DNA of 64,000 nt from Streptomyces globosus. GTDB lineage: Bacteria > Actinomycetota > Actinomycetes > Streptomycetales > Streptomycetaceae. A model generated the notes under the pieces. That model saw only the letters and a list, made by a program, of their open reading frames with translations. It ran no database searches and had not been told where the DNA came from. Within the stretch, counting starts at the first letter, position 1; each line of letters starts with the position of its first letter. Location: contig NZ_CP030863.1 of assembly GCF_003325375.1 (NCBI RefSeq), positions 46,702 to 110,701 of the forward strand. Reading direction: 5' to 3'. Positions 50,494-59,283 of the stretch are shown here, piece after piece. A program made the translations under genes and the position numbers.

Positions 50494-52277
50494 CCGTCGT
50501 CGTTGCGAGCCCGCGGCAGAGGGAGGGCAGCCACGGCCGTGGGACCGGAAAGACGACGCGGCTGGAGATGGGCGGGCATCAGCGCCCGCGCCAGGCGCGC
50601 GATCTGCTCGATGTCGTGGCGGTAGTGCGGCAGCTCGGCGCGCAGGCGGCGCTGGAGGGCCCAGAAACGTGCCGCCTCCTGGGAGGTGTAGGGGCGCCTC
50701 TGCTCGTCGAGCAGCGCCTTCACGGCCCCCGCCGGCCGCGCCCAGGAGCCCTGAGGCGTGAGGTCGTTGCGGTAGAGGACGGTGCCGTCGCGCCTCCACA
50801 CCATGACGGAGTCGGCCACCGCCTGCTGCTCGGCCGCGGCGACCGCGTCGGCGAGGACGGCGAAGTGGTGGTCGTGCCCGGCCGCGGTGGTGAAGCGGCC
50901 GTGGCCGCCCAGCCTGTTCACGTCGGCGCAGCGCACTGCGGTGCCCTGCCGGGAGTCCGCCGCCCGTACGGCCAGCACCACCAGCTCCACCCGGTAGCCC
51001 GCCCGCCGGTAGGCCATCGCGCCCTCCACGAAGCCGGCCGCGCTACCCGGAGCGATCTCGATCGTCACATCCCCGCGCCGCTCCCGTACGGCCGCCTCGG
51101 CCATCGCCTGCCAGGCCCGGTAGTCCGCCCGGATGCGTTCGCCGGCCGTGCGCGGCTCCTCGCGCAGCAAGTCGTAGTAGTCCGGGTGCGACGCCTTGAA
51201 GAAGTCGCCGCTGATGTGTGTGGGCCGACCACGCAGGGCCCGGCGCAGCACCCGGGCCGCGGTCGTTTTCCCGGAGCCGGGCTGCCCCAGTACATACACC
51301 GCGACCGGCCGCTCCTGCGGCGTGATGTCCTGAAGGAGGGACGGGGCGATCAGCGTGTCGAAGATCCAGCGGTGTTCCTCGGCGGAGAGCCGGTGGTAGT
51401 CGACGCCCGGCGCCTCCCGGCGGGCCTGCGCACCACGTCGCAGCGGTTCGGCCAGCGCGGCCGCGCGCTCGCCGTCGCGCCGCACTGCCAGGGCCCAGTC
51501 CTCGGGCAGCCGCGGATCGTGCGCCCGCCGGTCGGCATCGGCGAGCTGGCGGCGGAAGGCGCCGGTCTCCGCCGCACTCCACGGACGTAACCGCTCACCC
51601 AGCAGCGCCTCGCGCGCACCGGCCGGCTGCCGCCAGCTGCCATCGGGCTCGCGCTCGTTGGCGTACAGGACCTCGCCGGCACGCCGGACGACGACGACCC
51701 GGTCGGCCAAATGTCCGGCCTCGACCTCTGCCAGGGCCGTGGGCAGCGCGGCCGCGCAGGCGTCGTGGTTGTCCCACCCCACATACCGGGCCCGGCCCTC
51801 CTCGGCCAGGCGCAGGTACCGGTCCAGCACACCGAGCTGGGACACGGCCTCCGGCACGGCCAGGGCCACCACCTCCACCCGGTAGCCGGCCGCGCGGTAG
51901 ACGGCGAGCGTGGCCAGCCACCCGGCCGGGTCGGCCAGGGCCTCCTCCGCCACCACATCGAACCGGCGGCCGCGGGCGTGGGCTTCGACCTCGGCCTGCC
52001 AGCGGTAGGTCTCCGGCCGCACCCGCACCCCGGCCGTCCGCACGTCCTCCGACAGGAAGGTGTTGTAGTGCGGGTGCAGGGCCTTGTAGGTGTCCCGGTC
52101 CACCCGCACCGCGCCGCCCCGCTGTTCGAGGGCAGCGTGCACGAGGTCCATCACCAGCGTCTTGCCGCTGCCCGCCTGCCCGGCCACGAACACCACCACC
52201 GGGTGCTCCTGCGCCACCGCGCCCGCGGTCAGCTGCGGCACGATCACCTCGGCGAGCAACCCGCCGTACTTCTCCAC
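50451..52277 (-). CDS. Tandem double zeta-toxin-type kinase
   Basis: The 608-aa product contains two consecutive zeta-type P-loop kinase domains. The first has GQAGSGKT (33-40) and VDRDTYKALHPHY; the second has GQPGSGKTT (331-339) and GDFFKASHPDYYDL. Each domain is followed by the same order of helices (for example YRAAGYRVEVVALAV in the first and YRRAGYRVELVVLAV in the second). Zeta toxins phosphorylate UDP-N-acetylglucosamine and block wall synthesis. No epsilon antitoxin gene is visible next to it. GTG 52277 follows GGGAG at six bases; a TTG at 52280 is possible. Confidence 0.85.
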   Translation of the reverse strand: MEKYGGLLAEVIVPQLTAGAVAQEHPVVVFVAGQAGSGKTLVMDLVHAALEQRGGAVRVDRDTYKALHPHYNTFLSEDVRTAGVRVRPETYRWQAEVEAHARGRRFDVVAEEALADPAGWLATLAVYRAAGYRVEVVALAVPEAVSQLGVLDRYLRLAEEGRARYVGWDNHDACAAALPTALAEVEAGHLADRVVVVRRAGEVLYANEREPDGSWRQPAGAREALLGERLRPWSAAETGAFRRQLADADRRAHDPRLPEDWALAVRRDGERAAALAEPLRRGAQARREAPGVDYHRLSAEEHRWIFDTLIAPSLLQDITPQERPVAVYVLGQPGSGKTTAARVLRRALRGRPTHISGDFFKASHPDYYDLLREEPRTAGERIRADYRAWQAMAEAAVRERRGDVTIEIAPGSAAGFVEGAMAYRRAGYRVELVVLAVRAADSRQGTAVRCADVNRLGGHGRFTTAAGHDHHFAVLADAVAAAEQQAVADSVMVWRRDGTVLYRNDLTPQGSWARPAGAVKALLDEQRRPYTSQEAARFWALQRRLRAELPHYRHDIEQIARLARALMPAHLQPRRLSGPTAVAALPLPRARNDDGYKPVASSSFSRAA

Positions 52278-52321
52278 CAACGTCTCCCGGCCGCGTTCGA
52301 GCTCTGCTGTCTCCTCCGTGC

Positions 52322-52353
52322 CCGTTCTGGTCCGCCGCGGCGGACCAGAACGG
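52322..52353 (-). terminator. 32-bp perfect palindrome
   Basis: Arms CCGTTCTGGTCCGCCG and CGGCGGACCAGAACGG meet without a loop, between the R AMA-domain gene and the double kinase gene. It would terminate the former (stop at 52365) and insulate the latter. Confidence 0.65.
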
Positions 52354-52364
52354 CCGCAGCGCCG

Positions 52365-52769
52365 CTACTGGGCGTCCAGTTCCCGGCGCAGCTCGTCCAG
52401 CGTTCGGCCGTCGCCCTCGATGTGCCACAGGGTCCAGCCGTTGATGACGTTGCCTGTGACAGCTTCCGCCGCCTTCGACGGGGAGGGGAAGGGGGAGGGG
52501 TGGCCGTCGACGATGAGCTGGCCGTCGGCGGTTACGACGGCGCGGCCCGACCGGTTGGCGCGACGCTGGTGGAAGGTGAGGACGGTGTCCGGCTTGAGCA
52601 GGCCGGCCTGCATCAAAGCGGCGAGCGGCCCGTGCGGGATGACGGGCGCGGCCGTTGCGCCATCGGATCCGCCGCCGAGGGACAGGGTGACGTGGATCGT
52701 GTCATCGCCGCTCGCGCTCGTGAGCCGGGCGATCACGGCGGGGTCGAAGTGGATGCTGAGCGTGGCCAT
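52365..52769 (-). CDS. RAMA-domain protein (modified-DNA reader type)
   Basis: The 134-aa product has a beta-rich N-terminus (LSIHFDPAVIARLTSASGDD) and a C-terminal RAMA-like domain: MQAGLLKPDTVLTFHQRRAN, then SGRAVVTADGQLIVDGHPSP, PSKAAEAVTGNVINGWTLWH and IEGDGRTLDELR. RAMA domains are predicted to bind modified DNA and occur with restriction and defence genes. ATG 52769 has AGGAG five bases upstream. Next to the kinase and NTPase genes it adds to a defence-like neighbourhood. Confidence 0.75.
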   Translation of the reverse strand: MATLSIHFDPAVIARLTSASGDDTIHVTLSLGGGSDGATAAPVIPHGPLAALMQAGLLKPDTVLTFHQRRANRSGRAVVTADGQLIVDGHPSPFPSPSKAAEAVTGNVINGWTLWHIEGDGRTLDELRRELDAQ

Positions 52770-53093
52770 GCGTTCTCCTGCCGTCGGGTGGCCCCAGGGC
52801 CTGTTTCGCTGACTTCCGCTTCGATTTTAAGCGGCATAAGCAACTCAGGTCAACTCTAGTGCTCAGCAGTTCAGCAGAACTCCGAGAAGGAGTAGGTAGC
52901 CGCTGGAGCTCTGGCGCAACACGCGGCGCAACGCCGGGCTGCAACGCGCCTGTGTTGCGGCCCGACCTGCACGAACGCCCGTTGCGCGACTTACCGGCCC
53001 GCGTGTTGCAATCCCACTGATGCGCGATTCATGCGCGATTAAGTGCGCGAATCAATGCGCGATCGGGTATGCTGTCCATTGGAGGTGACCTCT
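52770..53093. promoter_or_regulatory. Iteron-containing control region of tap
   Basis: Non-coding, 324 bases, with two repeat families. (a) Six GCAAC/GTTGC repeats between 52914 and 53011 (GCGCAACACG, GCGCAACGC, CTGCAACGCG, TGTGTTGCGG, CGTTGCGCG, GTGTTGCAAT). (b) Four direct copies of TGCGCGA(T/A)(T/C) at 53021, 53032, 53044 and 53056, 11-12 bases apart, on one helix face. A -10-like TATGCT lies at 53068, and GGAGG at 53081 is the tap ribosome site. The iterons likely bind Tap, an XRE protein or an initiator. Confidence 0.65.
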
Positions 53094-55313
53094 GTGTCCA
53101 CTGAGAACGAGCTGTTCAGCGCCGTGGATGCGCTGCTGGAGCAAGTCGCACAGGACGACCTGCCGGCCCCGGCGGAGCGCAAGCGTCTGCGGGAGGCGGC
53201 GGGCCTGAGCCAGGCGCAGATCGCGAAGGCGCTGGACGCCCGCCGGGAGGCGGTGGGGAACTGGGAGACCGGGAAGACCGAGCCGCGGCCGCCGAAGCGC
53301 GCCGCGTACGCCCGGCTCCTGGAGGGCCTCGCCGCCCGCTTCCCCGCCCCGGCCGCCGACGCGCCCGTCCCGGCCCCGGCGCCGATCGTGCCGGAGGCGT
53401 TCACCGGCCCCGCCCCTGCGCCCGTTCCCGCCCCGGCGGCCGAAGCGCCGGCGCCCCCGGCCCCGGCTGCTTCCGTGCGACCGGCGCCCGCCGTGAAGCC
53501 CGCCGCGTCGTCACGGCGCCCGGGTGCGAAGAAGGCGGTGGCGAAGAAGACCACGGCGTCCGCAGCCGCCGTCGACCCGCGCTTCGAGAACGGTCCGCTC
53601 GCCGTCATCGACGTCGACACCGACGGGCAGGTCTCCGCGTACTGCGTCGGCGGCCTGGTCCTGGACGTGCCCGCCAAGACGATCCCGGCCCTGGTCGACT
53701 GGACGCTGGCGGAGGCGAAGCTCGGGCAGGCCCGTCTGCACCGCAACGGCCGCGACGCCGACCCGATCCTCGTGCTGACCGCCTCCGCGCTGGAGCGCTT
53801 CGGTCTGCCCGCCGCCCTGTCGGAGGAGGAGCGCCGCGCGGGCCGGCTGGCGTCCGGGCACAAGGTGGTCAAGCAGATCGAGCGCGCCGGGCTCCAGATG
53901 ACCCAGCGCGGCTTCGGCCCGTGGGCCCGGCTCTACCGCGACCCCGAGGGCTCCCGGCGGCGCTGCGTCCAGCTGTGCGTCCTGCCGTGGGACGCGCTGA
54001 ACACCCGGGAGTGGGGCAAGAAGGACCGCCCGGAGCTGCTGCTGACGATGCACCCGGCCGACCTCGCCCGCTACCTCGGCCTGTACGCGGCCCGGGTGAT
54101 GACGCCGCGCGGCTCCACCGCGACGACCGGCCTGGAGCTGATGACTGCGTTGCGCCCGCCGACCCGTGCGGAGAAGGACCCGGCGACCGGCGAGTTCAAG
54201 CGGGCCTTCAACGACGACGCCCTCACTCAGGTGTACCCCGTGGTGGAGTGCGAGGTCCCCGACGAGCACCCGATCCTCAAGGACAAGTTCGCCCGGCACC
54301 ACCTGCGCACCCCGGCCGAGATGCTGATGGAGGAGCCCTACGACTGGTGCCGGCCGCTGACCGACGAGGAGTGCGCCAACCCGTACCTGGTCGTCGTCGA
54401 CATCAACATGAGCTTTGCCGCGGCCGCGAACGGGCTCACGGTCGGGCTGAATGGGCCGACCCACCTGACCGGCAACCCGAAGTTCGACGCGTCACTGCCC
54501 GGCTCCTGGCTGGTCGACCTGTCCCACGTCGACCTCTCCCGCGTTCGCATCAACGGCCGCACCGTCGACGGCGACCGGCTCCCCTCGCCGTTCACTCCGA
54601 CCGGCGAGCGCCCGACCGGCCCGGCCTGGTACTCCACGCCGACCGTCGCCTACGCGGTGGAGCTCGGCTTCGACGTCGCGCCGATCGAGGCGTACGTGCG
54701 CACCCAGAGCGGCCGCTACCTGGACTCCTGGTACAAGCGGCTGCGCGACGCGTACGTGGAGACGATGGCCGACATGGGCGTCACCACCGACCTCCAGGGC
54801 GAGGAGTTCCTCGAGGCGATGGCGCGGCGCAAGCAGACGGACCCGACGATGGCGCTGCTGGAGACCGCGATCAAGGCCACGGCCAAGGGCGCGATCGGCA
54901 AGCTGCGACAGCGTTCGCGGGGTCAGGTGCCGTACTACGAGCCCTACCCGGCGCTGGAGCGGGTGAACTGGCGCCCGGACATCCGGGCCGCCGTGCTCGC
55001 CAGCCAGCGCACCGGCCTGCACCGCAAGTTGATGAAGACGGCGGCCGCCGCCGACCTGTACCCGACCTCCATCGGCACCGACGCGATCGTCTACCCCTCG
55101 CCCGGCCCGTCCCCGCTGGACGTCCTGCCGACCACGCCTGAGGGCAAGCCGGTGCCCGGCGGCTTCCGGCTCGGCGTCTCGCCCGGCATGGTCAAGCACC
55201 AGGGCACCCAGACCGTCCTGTGGGCGGAGCAGCAGTTCGAGGAGCGCGGCGGCGTCTTCAACATCTCCAACCTGATCAAGACCGCCGACCCGACGGCCGG
55301 AGAAGGGGAGTAG
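53094..55313 (+). CDS. tap: Telomere-associated protein Tap
   Basis: The 739-aa product matches the size and layout of Streptomyces Tap. GTG 53094 has GGAGG eight bases upstream. Residues about 28-62 are an XRE-type HTH (RLREAAGLSQAQIAKALDAR), followed by an Ala/Pro linker (85-175), then the large conserved part with GPLAVIDVDTDGQVSAYCVG, FAAAANGLTVGLNGPTHLTG and GSWLVDLSHVDLSRVRI. By established knowledge, Tap binds the single-stranded 3' telomere overhang and recruits the terminal protein for end patching. Tpg follows three bases after its stop. Confidence 0.85.
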   Translation: MSTENELFSAVDALLEQVAQDDLPAPAERKRLREAAGLSQAQIAKALDARREAVGNWETGKTEPRPPKRAAYARLLEGLAARFPAPAADAPVPAPAPIVPEAFTGPAPAPVPAPAAEAPAPPAPAASVRPAPAVKPAASSRRPGAKKAVAKKTTASAAAVDPRFENGPLAVIDVDTDGQVSAYCVGGLVLDVPAKTIPALVDWTLAEAKLGQARLHRNGRDADPILVLTASALERFGLPAALSEEERRAGRLASGHKVVKQIERAGLQMTQRGFGPWARLYRDPEGSRRRCVQLCVLPWDALNTREWGKKDRPELLLTMHPADLARYLGLYAARVMTPRGSTATTGLELMTALRPPTRAEKDPATGEFKRAFNDDALTQVYPVVECEVPDEHPILKDKFARHHLRTPAEMLMEEPYDWCRPLTDEECANPYLVVVDINMSFAAAANGLTVGLNGPTHLTGNPKFDASLPGSWLVDLSHVDLSRVRINGRTVDGDRLPSPFTPTGERPTGPAWYSTPTVAYAVELGFDVAPIEAYVRTQSGRYLDSWYKRLRDAYVETMADMGVTTDLQGEEFLEAMARRKQTDPTMALLETAIKATAKGAIGKLRQRSRGQVPYYEPYPALERVNWRPDIRAAVLASQRTGLHRKLMKTAAAADLYPTSIGTDAIVYPSPGPSPLDVLPTTPEGKPVPGGFRLGVSPGMVKHQGTQTVLWAEQQFEERGGVFNISNLIKTADPTAGEGE

Positions 55314-55316
55314 ACC

Positions 55317-55874
55317 GTGGTGGACTCGCTCGGGGACAGCCTGGACCGCGCACTGGAGAAGGCGTTCACCCGCCCCGCTCCCAAGAGCGCCCAGGCCCAG
55401 ATGAAGTACCTCGTCAAGCAGCTCAAGGGCACCAACGCCGTCGCTCAGGCCCTCGGGATCTCCCAGCGCACCGTCGAGCGGTATGTGACGGGCAAGATCA
55501 AGCGGCCCCGCCAGGACCTGCGCGCCCGCCTGGAGGCCGAGGTGAAGAAGAGGTGGCAGCCACAGGTCCGCGCGAAGGCGAGGCAGAAGGCGGCGACCAC
55601 GACCGGGCTGGTCGTCTCCACCCGCGCCCGCTTCGGCTTCGAAGCCGCCGGGGGCACGACCGACGACGCCCGGATCCGGGACATCACCCAGGCCCTGCCG
55701 CCCGAGTACGCCGACCAGCTGTTCACCGCACGGGAGCAGGGCGCCGGCGAGGACCAGCTCCGGCAGATCGCCGCCGACGGCCTGGCCAGGATGTACTTCC
55801 GCGCCAACAACAGCAGGGCCCACGGCCTGGACGTGGAGTTCACCGACGTGGAGCGGCTCGACATCGACCTGTAG
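55317..55874 (+). CDS. tpg: Telomere terminal protein Tpg
   Basis: The 185-aa product has the usual Tpg length and motifs: FTRPAPKSAQAQMKYL, an HTH-like AVAQALGISQRTVERYVTGK, and RWQPQVRAKARQKAA. Thr114, in AGGTTDDARIRD, is at the residue reported from Streptomyces Tpg as the deoxynucleotidylated priming site. Tpg is covalently attached to 5' ends and primes terminal DNA synthesis. GTG 55317, with GGGGAG six bases upstream, is three bases from the tap stop, so the two form an operon. Confidence 0.9.
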   Translation: MVDSLGDSLDRALEKAFTRPAPKSAQAQMKYLVKQLKGTNAVAQALGISQRTVERYVTGKIKRPRQDLRARLEAEVKKRWQPQVRAKARQKAATTTGLVVSTRARFGFEAAGGTTDDARIRDITQALPPEYADQLFTAREQGAGEDQLRQIAADGLARMYFRANNSRAHGLDVEFTDVERLDIDL

Positions 55875-55887
55875 GCCGGCCCCTGCA

Positions 55888-55936
55888 GAAACGCCGCGCA
55901 CCCCGGCATTGGAGCTGCCGGGGTGCGCGGCGTTTC
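55888..55936 (+). terminator. Terminator of the tap-tpg operon
   Basis: Perfect 21-bp arms (55888-55908 and 55916-55936) around a 7-base loop TTGGAGC, 13 bases beyond the tpg stop. It can serve the convergent gene at 55962 as well. Confidence 0.8.
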
Positions 55937-55961
55937 GCATCCTACGGAAAGCCCGCCACGG

Positions 55962-56561
55962 TCAGGCCGTACGCGCGGCACGGCGGCGTGCCCACCAGGA
56001 CAGGCGCGGCGCGGTGACGGCGTTGACGGCCCGGCCGAACGCCTCCAGCGCGGCCTCCAGGCGCGCGGTGTTCTCCACGTCCGACAGGGCGTTCAGCAGC
56101 TGCTCGGTGGCGGTGACGACGGCCGGGTCGGAGGAGCGCATGAGCGGGGCGGCGGCGGTGGCGGCCCGGGTGAGCGGCTCGCGCACGGCGGCCACGGTCT
56201 GCTTGGTCGCCACCCGCTCCCGGCTCAGCAGCTCGGCCGCGCGCCCGAAGCCCACGAGCCCGCTCTGCGCGTCGGTGCCGCCGGCGATCCGGGCGCGGGC
56301 GGCACCGCCGGCGAAGGCGAGCACGGCCAGCAGGAACGTCCGGCCTCGCTCGGCCGGCCCCTCCCACAGCAGTCGGTTGGTGGTGGCCGCGCTCTGCAGT
56401 TCCGTCACCGCCACCGTCATCGCATCCGCCTGCACCCGCAGGGCGCCGATCTCGGCCTGTTGCTCCTGGCGGTTGCGGGAGCGGTTGGTCAGCCATGCCG
56501 CCAGGACGGCGATGAACGCCCCCGAGACGAGCGTGCTGGCCAACTCGATCAACTTGTCCAT
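55962..56561 (-). CDS. Membrane-anchored helical protein, 199 aa
   Basis: Begins DKLIELASTLVSGAFIAVLA, one N-terminal transmembrane helix, then about 170 residues of helical sequence (QADAMTVAVTELQSAATTNR; ATEQLLNALSDVENTARLEA). No family recognised. The ATG at 56561 has only a weak GGGG upstream; a longer frame to 56621 is possible. Convergent with tpg. Confidence 0.6.
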   Translation of the reverse strand: MDKLIELASTLVSGAFIAVLAAWLTNRSRNRQEQQAEIGALRVQADAMTVAVTELQSAATTNRLLWEGPAERGRTFLLAVLAFAGGAARARIAGGTDAQSGLVGFGRAAELLSRERVATKQTVAAVREPLTRAATAAAPLMRSSDPAVVTATEQLLNALSDVENTARLEAALEAFGRAVNAVTAPRLSWWARRRAARTA

Positions 56562-56827
56562 CCCCACAGGCTGGCCTCGCGCCGGCCCCGGCGTCCGGGC
56601 CGTTGCGCACCTGACGCACAACCCGCACCCTCCCGTTGCCGATCAGGAGCAGCAGCGGCGGCCGGGACGCCGTAAGGCCCCGCCCTGCGCTACTGCGCTG
56701 GTGCGGGGCCTCACACGCGTATCCGTGGGGGACGGAGTTCACGCGTCGACGTGTCCAACGCCGACGGCCCACGCGCCGTCACGGGCCCGCGGGAGAGGCG
56801 GTTGCCCTGGTGCATAAGCTCTCGGGC

Positions 56828-57736
56828 ATGAGCGAGGAGAGCCTGCACGAGATCCTGGGCGACATCGAGCGGTCGGTCCGTGACTTCACCGGCGCCGAAG
56901 CCGCCCTCGCGGAAGCCGAGCAGTGGCGCGACCACACCCGCCAGGCCGTGCTGGACCAGGTCGAGCGACTGCATGCCGAGGTGGATGCCGTCCACGCCCC
57001 CGAGCTGATCGGCGTGCTCAGGCACCTGTACTGGCAGCAGCCCGGTATCCACGGACGCCCCCTCGCAGAGGCCGCCGGCCTCAACCTCCACGACATGCTT
57101 GCCGCGATCGGCCCGGCGCCGTCGGGGATCCTGTGCGCCGATTGCGGCACGGAACTGCTGCGCACCAGCCGCTCGTGGACGCCGCCGGCCCGGTATGGGC
57201 CGCCGCTGTGCCCGGACTGCATCAGCCAGGAGCGCGACGCACAATGGCCGCAGTATGGGGTGGAGCGCCTGCGGACCCGCATCGTCGCCGGGGCCCTGGT
57301 GCAGGCGCGAGCCATGGACTGGCGCGCCGCCGCCGAGCTGGTGCTCGCCTTTCCGCCGCTGTCCCAGGGGGTTGGCCGCGGCACCGTCGCAGACCAGCAG
57401 GACGGCGTCTGGCGCGGTTGGGAGAACGCCCGGGTGATCCGCAACCGCCTGATCGCGGCGGCCGCCGACGGTGACGACACCGTGGGCGTCGCCGTCGACG
57501 AGGCGCAGCTGCTGGTGGAGACCGCGTTGCAGGTCGCCGACTGGGACACGGCCCGAACCCGCGACATCGTCGACCCGATCACCCATGAACCGGCGCTCGC
57601 CCTACTCACCCGGTTGAAGCGCGAGGTCCGCGCCACCGCTCAGGCCGCCCGGGAGCGCGCGGACGCCGCGTACCCCGAGGGCTACGAGTTGAGCGAGGAC
57701 GAGGAGTCCGAAGCCTGGCGCGGCACCGGCGGCTAG
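56828..57736 (+). CDS. Zinc-ribbon protein, 302 aa
   Basis: The N-terminal half is helical (ESLHEILGDIERSVRDFTGA; QAVLDQVERLHAEVDAVHAP), then a zinc-ribbon-like CADCGTELLRTSR and LCPDCISQERDAQWP pair of CxxC motifs about 30 residues apart, then a helical C-terminus. ATG 56828 starts the protein-like region; a GTG at 56810 has GAGAGG upstream and is an alternative. No family recognised; DNA binding is plausible from the ribbon. Confidence 0.65.
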   Translation: MSEESLHEILGDIERSVRDFTGAEAALAEAEQWRDHTRQAVLDQVERLHAEVDAVHAPELIGVLRHLYWQQPGIHGRPLAEAAGLNLHDMLAAIGPAPSGILCADCGTELLRTSRSWTPPARYGPPLCPDCISQERDAQWPQYGVERLRTRIVAGALVQARAMDWRAAAELVLAFPPLSQGVGRGTVADQQDGVWRGWENARVIRNRLIAAAADGDDTVGVAVDEAQLLVETALQVADWDTARTRDIVDPITHEPALALLTRLKREVRATAQAARERADAAYPEGYELSEDEESEAWRGTGG

Positions 57737-57842
57737 GTCCTGTCTCCTTGATCGTCTACAGGCCGGGGTACGCGCGAGAGGTCGGCGACCACCGGGCGGA
57801 GCACCTGGCCCAGGCCGGCCAGTTAGGCGCCCCGAGGCGACG

Positions 57843-57869
57843 AACGGCCCCCGCACCGCGGGGGCCGTT
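57843..57869 (+). terminator. Hairpin after 56828-57736
   Basis: Perfect 12-bp arms AACGGCCCCCGC / GCGGGGGCCGTT, loop ACC. Confidence 0.65.
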
Positions 57870-57927
57870 GTGGTGTCCGGACACTGTCCGGGCTGTTCAG
57901 CGTGTTGTCCGGCGTTGTCGGGGTGTC

Positions 57928-57955
57928 CGGTGACGTCTGGCTTCAGACGTCACCG
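57928..57955 (-). terminator. Hairpin after the small secreted protein
   Basis: Perfect 12-bp arms CGGTGACGTCTG / CAGACGTCACCG, loop GCTT, 13 bases beyond the stop at 57968. Confidence 0.65.
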
Positions 57956-57967
57956 ACGAGACGATGC

Positions 57968-58300
57968 CTAGTATCGGAAGCTGTAGTACGCGGTCCAGTT
58001 GTAGGTGGCGAACCCAGGGCCGATCACAGTCCTGGAGCCGGAGCATCCGAACTCGGTGTACACGGTGAGCGTTTCCCCTGTGTTGTTGTGGGGCTTGAAA
58101 GCGACCGTGTTGCCACCGAAGTTGCTGCACGTGCCACTCGGCGGGTTTCTCCACGTCCACTGAGTTCCATAGTCTCCCTGCCAGGTCAGAGTGCCGGTGG
58201 CGGCCTGGGCGTTGGTGGACAAGCCGACAACCAGCATGGCCGCGGCCGCCACGGGCGCGGTGACCGAGCAGGTCTTTTTGACCAACTTCCCGAGAGCCAT
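57968..58300 (-). CDS. Small secreted protein, 110 aa
   Basis: ATG 58300 has GAGG six bases upstream. A signal peptide (basic start KLVKKT, Ala/Val core, cleavage after AQA at 31-33) precedes a mature chain of about 77 residues that is beta-rich and aromatic (TLTWQGDYGTQWTWRNPPSG; TEFGCSGSRTVIGPGFATYN) with two Cys able to form one disulfide. No family recognised. Typical of small extracellular Streptomyces proteins. Confidence 0.7.
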   Translation of the reverse strand: MALGKLVKKTCSVTAPVAAAAMLVVGLSTNAQAATGTLTWQGDYGTQWTWRNPPSGTCSNFGGNTVAFKPHNNTGETLTVYTEFGCSGSRTVIGPGFATYNWTAYYSFRY

Positions 58301-58587
58301 AAGAGTCCTCTGTTCGCACGGTTCCCCAATCGGGGATCGGCGGCAAGAAGATCACAAGGCTCCGGTTCACAGGGGTCGCTTCGCCGAAATGTCCACCCGT
58401 TTGACCTAATGGGCGCCGGCCTGACGCCCGACGTTGACCAAAGAGACAGAACCTCAGGGCTGATCTCCCCGGCCGCGGCAGGCGGCCGGGGACGCCAGGG
58501 CCGGTCCGCCGGGGACGGGCCCGGCCTCGCACGAGTGCCCATCAGCGCCGTCCTCTGTCCACAGCCCCACTCCGATGGGGTGTTCGT

Positions 58588-59181
58588 ATGACTGATGAGG
58601 AGAAGGCACAGCAGGAGGCTCGGACGCGCTCCAAGCTCATGGAGGGCCTCGCCCGCGCGGAGCGCGCCCTTTTCACCCGGCCCGCGCCGAAATCGCCGCG
58701 AGCCCAGATGAAATTCCTTCGCACGCGGGAGAAGGGCTCCACCAAGAGTCTGGCGGAGCGCCTGGGCGTCTCCCGCAAGACCGTGCAGCGCTACCTCTCG
58801 GGCGAGTCCACCAAGCCGAACAAGCGCCTCCACCAGGCGCTGGCGCAGGAGACCGAAGCGGAGTGGCAACCGCAGGTCAGGGCACGTGCGAGGCAGCGCG
58901 CCGCGTCTTCGGGCGGGATGGTCATCTCGTGCCGGGCGTACTTCGGCCTCGGCCCGGAAGGCACCTCGGACGCGGGCCGGGTCCGGGACATCCAGGTCGC
59001 CGTCAGCCCCTCCCACGCGGCCGCCATCATCGCCGCGCAGGAGGAAGGTGCGACGGAGAGAGATCTGCATGACGCGGTCGCGGAGGCCATCGCGGACGCC
59101 TATTTCCGTCAAGGCGGTGGCGGCCGCGCGGGCCTGGAGGTGAAATTCGCGGACGTGGAGTGGTTGAACATCAAGTTTTAG
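58588..59181 (+). CDS. Second, divergent Tpg-family terminal protein
   Basis: The 197-aa product aligns along its length with the Tpg at 55317: FTRPAPKSPRAQMKF, an HTH-like SLAERLGVSRKTVQRYLSGE, EWQPQVRARARQRAA, and the priming-site region GPEGTSDAGRVRDIQ with Thr126 at the equivalent place. It has a longer polar N-terminus (about 12 residues extra). No tap gene accompanies it. It could serve a second telomere type, act as a backup, or be a diverging copy. The start ATG 58588 is only weakly supported by GGGG upstream. Confidence 0.8.
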   Translation: MTDEEKAQQEARTRSKLMEGLARAERALFTRPAPKSPRAQMKFLRTREKGSTKSLAERLGVSRKTVQRYLSGESTKPNKRLHQALAQETEAEWQPQVRARARQRAASSGGMVISCRAYFGLGPEGTSDAGRVRDIQVAVSPSHAAAIIAAQEEGATERDLHDAVAEAIADAYFRQGGGGRAGLEVKFADVEWLNIKF

Positions 59182-59283
59182 CAGCGCGTAATTCGAGCTT
59201 GCGGTAGACCTGTGTGACCGGCCTGCCGAAGCGCATTACCGGCCGGGCCCTCATTTCCGTATCCGAGCTGAAAGCGAGTCCTG

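Noticed and set aside
47388..51590. 1400-aa open frame on the plus strand
   Set aside because: Antisense shadow of the NTPase and double kinase genes; Gly/Val/Arg-rich, no domain, and GC-rich DNA keeps the frame open.
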